From: Kudoa neothunni
Lineage: Eukaryota > Cnidaria
Direction of reading: 5' to 3'
Assembly: GCA_964304625.1 (NCBI GenBank)
Contig: OZ199838.1
Span: 4,464,001 to 4,528,000 of the forward strand
DNA: 64,000 nt
The stretch's first letter is position 1. Each line of letters starts with the position of its first letter. The translations under genes and the position numbers were made by a program. Under the pieces are notes generated by a model. The model ran no database searches. It was not told where the DNA came from and saw nothing but the letters and a program-made list of their open reading frames with translations. Below, piece by piece: positions 35,601 through 48,104 of this stretch.

Positions 35601-38288
35601 ATTTTCATGTCTTTGCGGGCTAAAAGATAAACATATTATTCAATAATTTTGGATTAATTAATTTATTGAGCGATTCTCAAATTAATGTAAACCTTGTTTC
35701 AACATTTGTTTGAATAAATAAGCCATTAGCTTCTTATCTACTTGCAGAATAGCGTATATAAGAGTAGAATGTACTAAGCTAAAAGTATTCGTGATCTTAG
35801 ATCCAAAATTTAATTTTAACATTGGATATTTTTATTTCTATGCGTTTATGATACCATATTGAATCAATTTTGGCCTAAAAATTGCATAATATTGATTTGA
35901 ATGTAAAAAATATTTGATAAAATATGAGAAATCATCGAATTAAATCTGACAGTTTTTACGTAAAAAAGTCTATGTAAACTCAAAAATGGTAACAACTTTT
36001 TAAAAATTAATATAATATAATTTCGATCTTATTAGATTAACATGATAAAAGAAGTTGCTAATTTCAAGCACTGTATAAAGTTTAATTGCCATTTTAGAGT
36101 TTACGAAAAAAATAAAAATATTTAAAATTATTAAAACATTTTACATCGTTTTAAGATTTGAAAAGCTCCATTTAATCATTCGAAAATTTCAGACATTTAT
36201 AATCTCAAATTGTGTGTTTTTTAAATGATCACATTTTTTTGCGCCAAACGTGTATCTTTATATGTGAAAAGTAAATCTGTCTTAAAAAATTTGTTATATG
36301 TGACAAATTATAAGAGAAATGCAACGTCTCTTGTAAACATGACATTATTGGTTCCACCTGACTTTAATTGCTCCTAACAGCATATTTAACACTTTTATGA
36401 TATTCTATAAAAAATTATTAGCGGATTCTCCTTTTTTTTATCTAAGAGTAAAAGTTAATTTTAATCGACCATCATTCTGAAATAAACAATCATCAATCAT
36501 AAGCAAATAATTTTTAATGGGGGTTTTAAACGAAGCAGCAAGAAATTCCCTATTTCTGATAAAAATAAGCATTATATGAATATTCTAAAGTAAAAATACG
36601 AATTTTTGTAATGACTTATTCCTTCAAATGTACAAAAAATTCTGTATTTAAAATATTGTTCCTTATAAACTTGTGTAGTTGTAGACGTAGATAGACAAAA
36701 AACAAAGAATCATACATAGAGACCGTAATTTTCAATTTAAATCGATAAACGTCGAATTTTTTTCGTTTTATTATGGACAGAAAAAGCAGACGACATGACA
36801 ATTATATAGCCGAATAAATAGATTCAAATTGGAAATTGATATAAAAAATATACCAACATTTGATAACATCGATCAACGAGAAATTCCATAGCAAGAGTTG
36901 TTGAAACTCTCACTCCATAGAAATGATAAAATGATAAGTCCTGTATTTTAGAGAATAACCAAATCGAAGTATTTCATACTGTCTGGGGTAGGCCAAGATT
37001 CGGTGCATACATCGCTATCACTTACAGCCGTGGAAAGAAATTTATCAAAATTAAAGCGTTTTCTCAAAAGTTATACAGTGAATTTAGCGTTTGAATGAAT
37101 AAGAATGCTTTAAATATTATATTCTAAGGAAGAATTTTATAAGAAATTGTATTAATGTTTATTTCATTGACATTTAGCATGATAATAAAGTTCTGTATCG
37201 TACGTGCGCTAATTTTAAAATAAAGGTCGAATTTGTTAAAAATAGTCGTCGAAAAATACTGCCTCTAATTATATATATATATTGACTATGAATTTAATAA
37301 AGTGATCAATTTTTTTTATTTTTACATACTCAACTAGAAAAATTAGATCAACACTTGTTCTCTATTCGAAATATTTTTATTTTTGCAAATGCCACATCGA
37401 AAGCATAATTCCTATTTTTCATATAATTAAATGAAACGAAAACACCCATTGAAGCTATTTTTTAAAATTATGAGTAAGCGTTCTGTTTTTATATTATTTT
37501 CTCAGATTAAATTAAAAATTATTAATTTTTAAATAACTTAGAATAAACTATTAGCAATTCTTGATTTTATCTCGATTTACATGAGGATATATAATAATTA
37601 TATTATTTATTTTCGAATTCTTCCTGAGTTTCTTATCATTTCGCAATTTGTATTGATTCATTTATTTTGAGTTTCATATACTAATACCACATATATTAAA
37701 TATGGAGTACTACATGTACTTAACGGTAGTATCTTATCTGAGTGGTAATTTATAAGTGTAACGACCAACATTATTATGCGAAGTGATGCGGCCGATACCA
37801 AACAAATTATATTATTTCCTGATACGGGGATTACTTTGAGTCAATTAAAAGCCTTCATGTCTTCATTGCGACGTTATTTGTAGGGATTTGAAAGTAAACT
37901 GATAATCTTATTTACTAGAATTAAAAAAGGATCTAAATACCAATAATAGTTTAATATTTATCGTTGATTCTAATTTAACGAAATCGATCTTTCTACTACC
38001 AAAATTAGTCTCTGTGATATTATATGAGAAAATGTTAAAATTAATCTATTGTTACGCCTTATTTAATCAAAGGGAAACATAATTTTATTATAAAATATTA
38101 ACTTGCAATTAATTTAAATATTTATTGTTTGTTTAATTATATATATACACATAAGTGGTATTGATTTGTTAATACTAATAACAATTGCTTATACCAAGTG
38201 GGTTAATTATATGCTAAGTCGGTGTTAATCATAACGAAAGAAATAGCAGTGAAATCCCCGAGAAAATATAGTGCAATTTTGACAAATA
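35601..38288. other. Intergenic, no gene seen
   Basis: Very AT-rich, stops in every frame. Contains short AT repeats near 37,270. No terminal repeats or domains recognised. Confidence 0.45.
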
Positions 38289-38736
38289 ATGGAAGCCAAG
38301 GAGATTCATCATGATGATAATGTAAGAAGTGATAGCAAAAGTTGGTATAAAAGACTGTTTGCTCCTTCTAAAAAGAACTATAATGATTCTGAAAGTATCA
38401 CTTGAAATATGTTTACATTTAATAGCAAACGAGTTTAAATGACATATGTGTATATACTTTCTAATTAGATCATCAATCTCTAAAGAAAAAATCGAAAAGT
38501 TGGAATATTTCAAGCTCAACTCAGGTTAATAACAAAAATTCTCTGAGACCGTGTAAAGGTGATTATTGTTGTATAAATGTTCAAGTTATTGTAATGAGAT
38601 ATGTATAGAACGAACTAAAATTATCGACCTAGATTATTCTATTTCAAACACTTCTGTATATGATTGTAATGATTCCAGCGGTAATATTAAATTTTATGTT
38701 AAATTGTGGGGTCATAAGTATTTGGTTGATAAATAA
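38289..38736 (+). CDS. Small three-exon orphan protein
   Basis: Three exons (38289-38394, 38469-38558 and 38609-38736) join in phase to 107 codons. Both introns (74 and 50 bp) are GT-AG with pyrimidine-rich ends (ctaattag and tatgtatag). An in-frame TGA three codons before the ATG supports the start. AATAAA overlaps the stop codon. The product is polar and basic in the middle (KSWYKRLFAPSKK, SLKKKSKSW), with an acidic, aromatic C-terminal third (IIDLDYS, YVKLWGHKYL). No signal peptide, membrane segment or known domain. The function is unknown. It lies alone in 8 kb of AT-rich DNA and could be lineage-restricted. The gene call rests on splice phase alone. Confidence 0.6.
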
Positions 38737-41700
38737 AGTTTCTTATTTTAAATCAATAAATTAAACTACTGATTAATTTTATTAAGGATATGTTTGCGGC
38801 ATTTTATAAATAATTTATCATTTTCGAATAAAAGTTTTTAATTGATTGAGTTTTAAATTTTACATAAGTTTTATATTTGAAGATAGAGAATCGTGTTGGT
38901 ATGGTAATAGAATGACATTTCGATGAATAGGATTAATCTTGGTTGACCTCGTCAACATTAATAATGTTATATGCTAGTATTTTATTGTTTCAATGGTTTT
39001 TTAATTCAATTAAGTATATTTTTAAATAACCTTGTAGCATTAAAAAGGCTCATTTTTATCTAAAATTTATTTCACATAATTGTTGTATAGCAGATTTTTC
39101 ACATTTACACTGATTTTATCGAGTTTAGCATTGAAAATGTAAATTCTGTTTCATCTTAATACATCTTTTATCGTATAATTTGAAATCCGAGCTAAAAAAT
39201 CGTTTTCGTCCAGTTATTCCCAACTCATACCATGTTTGTATCATCTGTGAAATATAAAACAATAATTGCGCCCTTGGGTATGTTAAAATTAATCTCGCAT
39301 TTTATTTTGAAGGCCTGTCAAAAAAATATATCAAAATTGTGGAATTTTTAACAATTAACAGAATATTTATAATTAATAGTTAATGTTTTTACATTAATTT
39401 TAAAAATTTATGACAAATAATATTATTACATTGTCGTCTATCCATCCATCCTGAGTAATTATATACTCCAAACCAAATTTAAGCTTAAATTATGACAGGA
39501 AAATACATTGTTGAGAAATAATTTCTTTATTGAGTTTATTTGGTTGCATCATATTATGATGAATATTTAAAAATTTAAATATTTGAATCAAAAAAGAAAT
39601 AATTTTTTAATTCGTTTATTTGTGATAATTATTCATTAATACGTGAGCAATAAAATGAGAAAAGGGAATTGACCCTATATTTGTTTCAAAGTTAACGTTG
39701 AAAAAGTCTCAGGAATAACAATTTACGGACTGTTTTAAGCATGGAAAAATTGGTGTTATAAACTGGAAATAAAATAAAATGTTAAATTTAAGTGTTAGTA
39801 CACATTTTGATTATTTTCTATTCCATTTTAATATTACACAACATTTTAAATATTGCTTATGTATTTTTAATATCAACTAACTCATATTAAGTTCAATATA
39901 ATTAATAATTTAAGATTTATTATAACGGTTCAAACTATTTCTATTTAATCATTTTACACAAAAAATTGTTTAACCCATAATTTAGATGGGTAAGACCCTA
40001 CATAGTGTCTAGGGGGAAACAAAAAATATTTTCTATAACAATCCATATCATTGTCATCCTAAAAATGTTCGCTATTGAGGGTTTGATTTACGAATGAAAC
40101 ATTCATTGGAGAATTTATTAATTGATGCAAGACCTCTTATACCTGGGCCGAGTTTTACATGGTCATATCGAGCAAAAATATTTATTAGGTAAAACTTTAA
40201 GTTAAAGGAGCCTAGAAAATATAAGCCGACCTGAAATGATGTATATAATTGGATAATGAAAAGAAAATAACCTCAGTCTGACAAATTGTTAACTGGGTAA
40301 CTCTCGTTGTCAGCAATCTTTAATAAAGTTTCAGTAAATGCCCATTTATTTAACATCCTCATACAGGTTTGTTTCATCTTAAATAATAGTAAACTATATT
40401 GTCTAAACAACAATAATAATTGAAAAAAAGGCTCAGGATAACATATACGATCAATAACTGGTTTAAGGCATTTCCAATTTTTAGGGCCTTTGAAAAACGA
40501 TAAAATTCCAGTAATTGAATGTTAAATATTTATATAATTTTTTCTTAAATGTATATTAAAAAAGTTTATGTGTAAATAATATATTAAGTTTCTAAGTTTT
40601 CCACAATATAATCACGTGATTCATAAGTTTCGCGTACTTTTTCTTGGCATGTTTTCTTTTGAAAATTGATCAATAAAGTTTAATGCTAAACAAAATCAGC
40701 CCCAGTAACGGAAAGACTAAGGAAAAATATATTATAAAAAATGCTTTCACATTATCTTTCAAAGAGGAGCCACGTCTGCTAATATAAAGGACTTTACCAT
40801 ACTCTTCATACCAAACCTTAGTGTTATCTTAACCCACAAAAATAAGATTATTGTTGTTTTAAAAATCACCGATTACTTTTCGCACGTCATTAATTTATTT
40901 ATATGAATTAAAATAATTAATAATTCTTGGTTTAACTAAAAATAATCATCATTTACATCTATTTATTAAATTCAATTGAGTCAAAGAGCCATGGATATAA
41001 TTGTACACGCACGCATAAGGCGCATAAAGTCAGCGTGAGACTAAGTTTACATACTTTTTTCGCTGTTTTAAGGAGATTTCTTAAAATCAATTATCTAATG
41101 TGTGTATTTTGATGAAATATTAGATTAAAAACGAATGTAAATCCCATTCTTTGTCAAATTATATATTTGGTAAAATGTACACTAGAGAATACATTAAAAA
41201 GATGTGAATCTGTTCAGAAGCGGTATTAACGGTAAAAACGCGGAATAGCGCACGCAAGTGTGCATATGGTCCACGAGGATTAACGATAACTATAATAATT
41301 TATAATTGATAATTTAGAGCAGTGGTAGGCACAACTTTTGAGTGTGCGGGCCACATTGGCACATTACAGAAGTTTGGAGGGCCGTGTTGTTGACGTTGCG
41401 TTTTCTAACGACTTAAATACCTATTAGTAGCTTTCCTAACATTTTTGGTACAAAAAAGTATGTATATAAATTAATTTAAAACCGCTTCCAATTAGATTAA
41501 TTTAATAAGGAATTATAGATTTTTATAAATACAGAAAATGCATGATTGGTATACTTTTGTAAGTTACAACTGAAATAATCGGATTTATACTTAATAAATT
41601 TTTATCTTATCTGAAATTATGAAAACTTTATTATTATTATTATTATTCATTAAGTAGATACGAAATATTTAAACAATAACTCTGATAGAGTTATTTCATA

Positions 41701-42944
41701 GTTATTTTTAACATGACATTCAATATATTATACCATACTTTAACAAGAGGCATATGTTATAAATGTGAATATAATCAAGTTAATAAAAATTAATTACATT
41801 TCTGATATTTCAGACTACAATAAATTTGTTGTGTTTTGAATGTCGCCGACGAATAGAAGTAATCTTCCTAAAATTATTACGAAATATTTCAATAACAAAA
41901 AATGATTTAAATAACGTGAAATTATAAAAATCGAAATTGTTGATAGGTATAAATATAATATTCATATTTTTAAAGCTTTGTAAAATTATTTTTCAGAATA
42001 AAAATCCCTCCGAAAAAATCATCATGAATTATTATTTGTTATATTTAATCAATTCTCATTATTTCACTTAATTATATCAATGGATAAAAAATATTTATCT
42101 TAAGGCTTTAACTCTTAATTGAATGGAATTGGTTGTTATAACTTTCAAAATATTTTAAGACCGATTATTCTTTATTGTTATCGTTGATTTTCTCACTGAA
42201 TTCCTCATGTTTCGTTTGGTGACGACGCTTCAAATTATAGTGCTGTAATATAGCAACTGATTCAAGAGGGCAAAAATACACCACATTTCTCATTAAATGA
42301 GTGGAAAAACATTTTTGAGTCTAATCATCACTAAAATTAGGGTTTTCGTCAATAACCGTATGTTATATGGACGACACTTATGTATAGTTGTGCAAAAACG
42401 TGTCGTCAAAAAACGACGATTAATAAGGGAAATTTGAGCACATTATCATTCGATAAAATTAAGAAGATAAATAAGAAACAATTTCTACATTAAGCTGATA
42501 AATGTTGATGCACCTCTGTTATAATCATTTACGTTTAAAAATCCAAGGATATCTAGAAAATGATACAAATTGCATCGACCTTATACCTTTTTAAATACAG
42601 CAATAAATAATTTTTTCTTTAATACATCGTTTGAAATGAATGTTATGGGAATGATTCTCATCGTGTTAGGTTTCAAATTTAGATATGAGCATCGTAAGCT
42701 CATGGTTTCTAACATTTGGTTATTTCTAGAATCTTTTTGTTGCAAATAAAATCTCACGTACCAATTTTTCTCGAAATTGATAACCTGCTATTTTGTTTTT
42801 AGCACCTATTAAACCTTACCTTGATCACTATTACATATTATAATCATAGGTAGGGTGCAAGAGTAAAATTTCAAATCAGATAACGAAACCGTGTAAATAT
42901 AAATTTATTAATCCACAATTTTTCAACCTTATAAACCTGTCCAT
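38737..42944. other. Intergenic desert with one hAT-like end
   Basis: No gene was recognised. At 41,320-41,390 CAGTGGTAGGCACAACTTTTG and gcgggccacattgg look like one terminus of a hAT element (CAGTGGTNGGCAA..GCGGGCCA); the other end was not found. A (TTA)n run lies near 41,630-41,650. The AT content is extreme. Confidence 0.4.
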
Positions 42945-43330
42945 GGGGACTTCTGTGGGTTTCTTTGGCTCATAGTAGCCTTTTTAAACATAGCCAAAGA
43001 TTTCCAATGTTTTGGGTACGGACCTCACGATTTTCTGGATCAACAAAGTTTTCGTCATGTATGATTACAAAATGATTTATCCGAATTGCCCAATATTGTG
43101 GTAACCTCGCCATCCGTCAGTAATAATAGTAGTGCCTGGCCCAATTCTTCGCTGAATAATTTCAAGAAGAATTGATGCCGTTCCGTCGTCAACAAACTCA
43201 ACAAAAGCTTCAAATTTGTGGTTTTCATCTTGTTTGGGACATATTCCTCCGAAGAGCCATTGTTCTTTTGTAACTCTTCCGTGATTATATTTAAGTCGGA
43301 CAATGAGAGTTTGTTAAACAATCGAGATTT
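42945..43330 (-). pseudogene. Merlin (IS1595-like) transposase fragment
   Basis: On the minus strand one frame reads NHGRV, then EQWLFGGICPKQDE, then a stretch ending IIQRRIGPGTTIITDGWRGYHNI before a TAA at 43,077-43,079. These are the blocks between the first and second catalytic Asp of IS1595/Merlin transposases (second Asp in TDGWRGY). Downstream, another frame has NREVRTQNIGNLW, the counterpart of the 'HTNTIE..W' Glu block with Glu lost. Neither terminal repeats nor the N-terminal part was found. A third Merlin lineage in this window. Confidence 0.8.
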
Positions 43331-44330
43331 TTAGGGAGGAGAAAAACGTCGAAAAAAAACATTTTTTAGGTTTACGATTATGCGCATTTCTGTAATTTTC
43401 GGAGGTTATAAATAATCTTAATAAATGATTATAATAACAAAATAGAGAGATTCCGATTATTCTAGATAGGTGCGCCGCAAAGACTACCAATTCAATTTAG
43501 AAGCACATTGAAAGCTCCGATAAGAATCAATTGAATAACGAAAAATGTCGACTGCGATTGTTGAATGAAAAATGCCGTAAATGTGTCTATAAAGTTAAGG
43601 AGGAATATTTATATTCAAGCGACCTATCAAAAAAATGAAAGCACGAATTTTTGATGTTAGCAATACTAATAAGTTTATGATATAATACAAAAGAAGATAT
43701 GTCGAAATATAATATGAGGATTTATTTAAAAAATAATTTTTATCCTTTTGAATTCCCAAAATAAGAATATATATTTTATAACCCTTAAATATAAATAAAT
43801 AACCTCCAAAAAACATTTATAATATATGCGTTTCGTGAAAAAATTAATAATAAAATTTAAAATGAAGATTTTAAATTATGGATAAATTGTGCTTAAAAAT
43901 TTACCCAAGTCGTTATTAAAAAATTTTTTTAATAGTTTTTAACTATTAAGCTAAAATAATTAAAATAAAATGAAACAGAAAAATAATGATGAGGTATTTA
44001 TTTAAAGGTTGGTTGGTACATTCATGAAAATTTTTCAGTCGGTTTGCCAAACTCATGATATCATATATCGCCTATTCTGGTGGCACATTTATGTCGCTTC
44101 TGTAGGTGAATTAAATTCTGGGTTGAATGGCAAATGTGAATAGCTTAATTCTTCTACATTGTCAAATGTTCCGCGTGTTATCGGTTTGTATTAATTGAAT
44201 TGCATGAATCATTAGTATTGCAAACCGAGCACTAATCATAAATAGATATAACTTTGTCTCGAATGTGCACATTCTCTCTTATATAAAAATTAATATTAAA
44301 TAACTTGACTGCGAATTAAACACTCTAAAA
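43331..44330. other. Intergenic, no gene seen
   Basis: Upstream flank of the RhoGAP gene. AT-rich, no recognised features. Confidence 0.45.
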
Positions 44331-45421
44331 ATGGCTAAAGTGTTGTTAAAAAACATGAAAAAAGTAAGAAAACAACTTTCACATTTTCCTTTTACGTTTC
44401 TTACTAGAGGTTGTCTGCAACCATTAGAAAAGGTACCGATCCCAGTTCATTAACAGATGACTCATTTATAGTTATCGGAGAAAGTATGTATTTCGCTAAA
44501 AATTATCTTCAACCAAATTCATACACCCCATAATTTTTTATTCTCATTGGATTTTTCGATGGACTGGGTTAATTTAGGTGAAATATTTGGTCAACCACTC
44601 TCCAGTTTGACTCAAAATCACGAAAATCGGCTGCCAGATTTCATTTTTCAAATAATAACAACAATGGAAAAATTTGGAGGTATCTTTGTTGTTAGTTAAA
44701 ACAAAATACTGATAGTTAATTTAGGGCTAAACATAATAGGTATTTATAGAGAGAGTGGGAACGGACATTCGATGAAAACTATAATTGATAATATAACTCA
44801 AAGTGAATGAAATAATAACCTATTATTAGATTGTTGGTATAGATAATGAAATTAAAATACCATCCAGTGAACAAGAATTGCATGATTTAGCCAATGTGCT
44901 TAAATATTTTATAAAAAATGTACCCGAAAGTGTTATATGTGACCCACAATCCAAAATAATTATCGAAGTTATGAGTAAATTATTTTTCAGGTCTTCAATT
45001 TTTAAATATTTGTACGTTTGTGTGAAAGAATCTGGTTACAATAACGAAGCTGTTGCAGAATGTCTAGCCCAATTACCATTACCACATAGAGCATTTTTGT
45101 TCGTGTTATTCAATCATCTTTTAGCGTAATATTTTATGATCAAAAATTTATTTTGAATTATACCTTAACAGGATCTCCGACAAAAGTGATGTCAATAAAA
45201 TGGATTCATTCAATATTGGTGTGTGTCTCGGCCCTACACTTCTACCATATCAAATGAACTCTGATTTTATCGAGTTGCTACATCAAAACGAACTTGTCAA
45301 TATGCTGATTAAAAATTTTTCAACTGTTTTTGTAGAAAATCAACCCTTTATGGAAGGGGTTATTTCAATGATTCCTGAACAATACCAATCAAAATATGAA
45401 TGTTTGAAATTGCAAACTTGA
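44331..45421 (+). CDS. Minimal RhoGAP-domain protein
   Basis: Predicted GTPase-activating protein for Rho-family G proteins. Seven exons join in phase to 256 codons: 44331-44363, 44408-44483, 44578-44679, 44725-44802, 44840-44974, 45029-45125 and 45172-45421. Introns are 37-94 bp, GT-AG. After a basic 37-residue N-terminus the whole protein is one RhoGAP domain: FGQPLSSLTQ, the arginine finger in IIGIYRESGN, NVLKYFIKNVPESVI, LPLPHRAFLFVLFNHL and MDSFNIGVCLGPTLL. No membrane, SH3, PH or other domain, so it is close to the smallest form of the family. It converges with the Kunitz gene, whose stop lies 225 bp away. Substrate GTPase cannot be told. Confidence 0.88.
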
Positions 45422-45646
45422 AGATTCTAGAGAAATTTTTATAGAAAAAAATTTGACTACTTATAATGTGATTTTTTTGAAGGGAAATGTTTTTTCTAGT
45501 CTTATAATCATTCGAACACAATAATAGCTTAATTCCTAATTCATCGCCCAACCTCCTTAATTTCAAGTTGTTATACTTACATAATTTTTATAAATAAAAA
45601 AATGAGACATGATTTATAAGCAGAAAAATAAACATTGTTAATCAAA

Positions 45647-46218
45647 CTATTTTCTCCCATTGGTACAAATTGCATAGCATTCTTCGGCAGTAGAAAAATT
45701 ATTAAGGTTTCCTCCACAACCACTGAACACAAATTCCTCACATTTTTTATTGCTTGGATTGTAGAAATACTTCACAATCAAACTCTTACAATCGCCGTAT
45801 ATTGGCACTTGTTCACAGATATTTTTCTTAGTGAATTCTAACAACAAAAAATAGATCATCGTGTGCTATTATTCAGCCTTGGATGTGGTACTTTGATTGC
45901 ACGTAGCCATACAATTCGAGTAGGATTTGAAATTGTTGTTATTCCCGCCATGACCTTTGTATATAAAATTATGACACACTTTCGTAAAGTCGCTGTAGTG
46001 ATAACGACTTAAACGAATTAGCCCATAACCAAGCTCAACGGGTAAAAAACATCTGAGAGGCGCATCTAAATGGTGAATTGGTTAGCGAAGCTACACGATC
46101 AACTATTAGGCATACCAAGTTTTATATCTCCGGAAATAGTTTCCGTTAACGACAGTCTAACTGGAGCAAACTCTACCCAATATATAACTGTTAATAAGAA
46201 TGCAACTGTTTGAAGCAT
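45647..46218 (-). CDS. Secreted two-domain Kunitz inhibitor
   Basis: Three exons (46218-46116, 46065-45892 and 45837-45647) join in phase to 155 codons; introns are 50 and 54 bp. A signal peptide (MLQTVAFLLTVIYWVEFAPV) leads to two tandem Kunitz/BPTI domains. Domain 2 has all six cysteines in the usual spacing (C-x8-C-x15-C-x7-C-x12-C-x3-C), with FVFSGCGGN at the core. Domain 1 (RCFLPVELGYG to CMATC) keeps four and lacks both members of the second-fourth pair, Gly and His standing in their places. Kunitz proteins inhibit serine proteases or act as channel toxins. In domain 2 the P1 residue after Cys-II is Lys, fitting trypsin-like targets. Domain 1 likely has another role. Confidence 0.85.
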
Positions 46219-46718
46219 TTTTTGATTATGTCTATAGTGAATTACAATGCAACGTGATAGGTATCTCCTGTGAGATGATATCACTCGAATGTAACCTTGA
46301 TCACCAATTTAAAAGTCTTCAAAATTTACTAACTTTGTAATAAAACCATGACAATAATTTCCCCTATTTTAAATTACGTATAAATCAAATTGAGGCCTAA
46401 TCTTTCAACTGTTTTTGGATTTAACGTTTAGCATTGCTAAACGATGAGTTAGTTAGTTACGTTATATTAGGAATACATTAAAGCCCTATTCGACAAAAAA
46501 CGGTTAAATCAGGGTATTAGGACTTTTGTCGGAGTAACGATACACCCTGAACTATGAAGGAACTACGTAATTTCAAAACCCATTTGGGTGTCTCAGCGTA
46601 GATTATCACTCAACCAGAATTATTGTTGAAAGATCATACTTAGTTAAATTTTTATCAATTGATTGAATTCTTACGCATTAAAATTTTCCAATAACGTAAC
46701 AACAAGATTATTAAGGTA
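46219..46718. other. Upstream flank of the Kunitz gene
   Basis: No coding sequence recognised. The promoter of the Kunitz gene should lie here, but no clear TATA box was found. Confidence 0.4.
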
Positions 46719-47047
46719 CTAGCGCAAAAGCCCCGCTTCGCATGGGCTTCCCTGCCCGGCCAAATAGATTAAAGTCTTAAGTAGGTCAAGCTCATTTGAA
46801 GTTCAAAGTAAATTAAGAGTATTTAGATCAATAGTACAAAGATTATCTAATTAACGGACGATTTATTTAACTAATTGGGCGCATGAACCTTATTTAATAT
46901 TTTTAAAAACGAATAAACACTATTGAGCGTTTAAATTTCCTATGTAGAGCTCTTAAAATATCGATTTTCTCCTTGTTGTTTGTAGTAGTCTCTAAATAAT
47001 ACCCTATGAATAGGACTAATCCTGTTAAACATTAACAAATGAATTCC

Positions 47048-48104
47048 GGCTAAATTACAGTGACCGCGCATACAACCGGGGAAAATGAAACGCCTCGTAA
47101 AATGTCGGAAAAATAAATTTTTACTACTTAAAAGCCATTGTATATTTAAATAAAGTCGATAATCCTTTTATACTATATTTCTTTCGAAATATGAAATCAA
47201 CAACATAGTTAGGAAGTGTTTCTGGGGTTTTATTGGTGGCGTTTCTATAATTTCTTTTAAAAGCCCCCCATGTAGCTTCTATTTTGTTAGTGCGGACCCC
47301 CTCAATAGAAACAAACCTTCTTTTGCGGATCACGGTACGGTGAAAAAAACCTAGATCCTTCAAACTGTTGTAACCTTTCCAGTCATCGGTTCAAATAGTT
47401 GACTCTTCCTCTACATTCTCAATAATTATTCTTTCTAGAATATCCCTATTTCCTTTTTGTGTTATTTTCAAAAAGAAATTTCCGTCTTCGTCTATTCCTC
47501 CCACCATCCAATACTGTTGATTCCGAAGAATTCTTCCAAGGTTGAACTTCCTTTTTGATATGGCGGTCTCATCTATTTGTACTACAACATCCTTCCCGCC
47601 TATTCTAGAAAATTCCTCATCTAGTTTAGATGCCATCAAATCTGTAATGACGTTTTCCAATCATTTAGGTTGGAGTTTGAAGAAATTTTAGTGTGTTTAC
47701 GTATATCATCGTACGTCATTGTTGGATGTCGGATTATCGTTGCTATAAAAATAAAAATTTTCCACAAAGGAAGTCGAGAAATTCCAAAAATAGTTCCTTT
47801 TCGTATCGACGTTTTTTTGTTGCATGAAATATATTTGTATTGATAACCATCATCAGCGTCTTTTCTCTTAACTAGAAACATTTGACCGCCACAAAAACAT
47901 TTTGAATAACTCTTCATAGGACCCAGATTTCGCATTGTTTTTATTGTATATTCAAGGTCATCGCGGAAATAACCATAATCCAAGCTTGTAATCTCATCAA
48001 TATTCTCTAATGTAAATATTTTTTTGTGTGATTGCATCGTGTTAGAAAGAATCGAGACCTTCCGAAATTCACCGATTGGATGCAAGGTCCGGTGTAATCT
48101 AACC
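47048..48104 (-). mobile_element. Merlin element B
   Basis: 1057 bp with imperfect inverted ends of about 40 bp: GGCTAAATTACAGTGACC at left and, from the right, GGTTAGATTACACCGGACC. It is flanked by 8-bp duplications TGAATTCC (47,040-47,047) and TGAATTTC (48,105-48,112), one mismatch. Eight-to-nine-base duplications are the Merlin hallmark. The element fills almost entirely with its transposase gene. Confidence 0.88.
47124..48037 (-). pseudogene. Merlin B transposase, two lesions
   Basis: IS1595/ISXO2-like DDE transposase, about 300 codons. It has a zinc-ribbon-like N-terminus (CFCGG .. SCNKKTSIRKGTIF), the first Asp in VVQIDETAISKRKF, then the second Asp in TDDWKGY and the Glu in RTNKIEATWGAFK. 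One base is missing in the A run of 'GATTGGAAAACG' near 47,650, and a TGA at 47,388-47,390 stands just before TDDWKGY. Otherwise it reads through, so inactivation looks recent. The ATG at 48,037 is the likely start. Confidence 0.88.
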
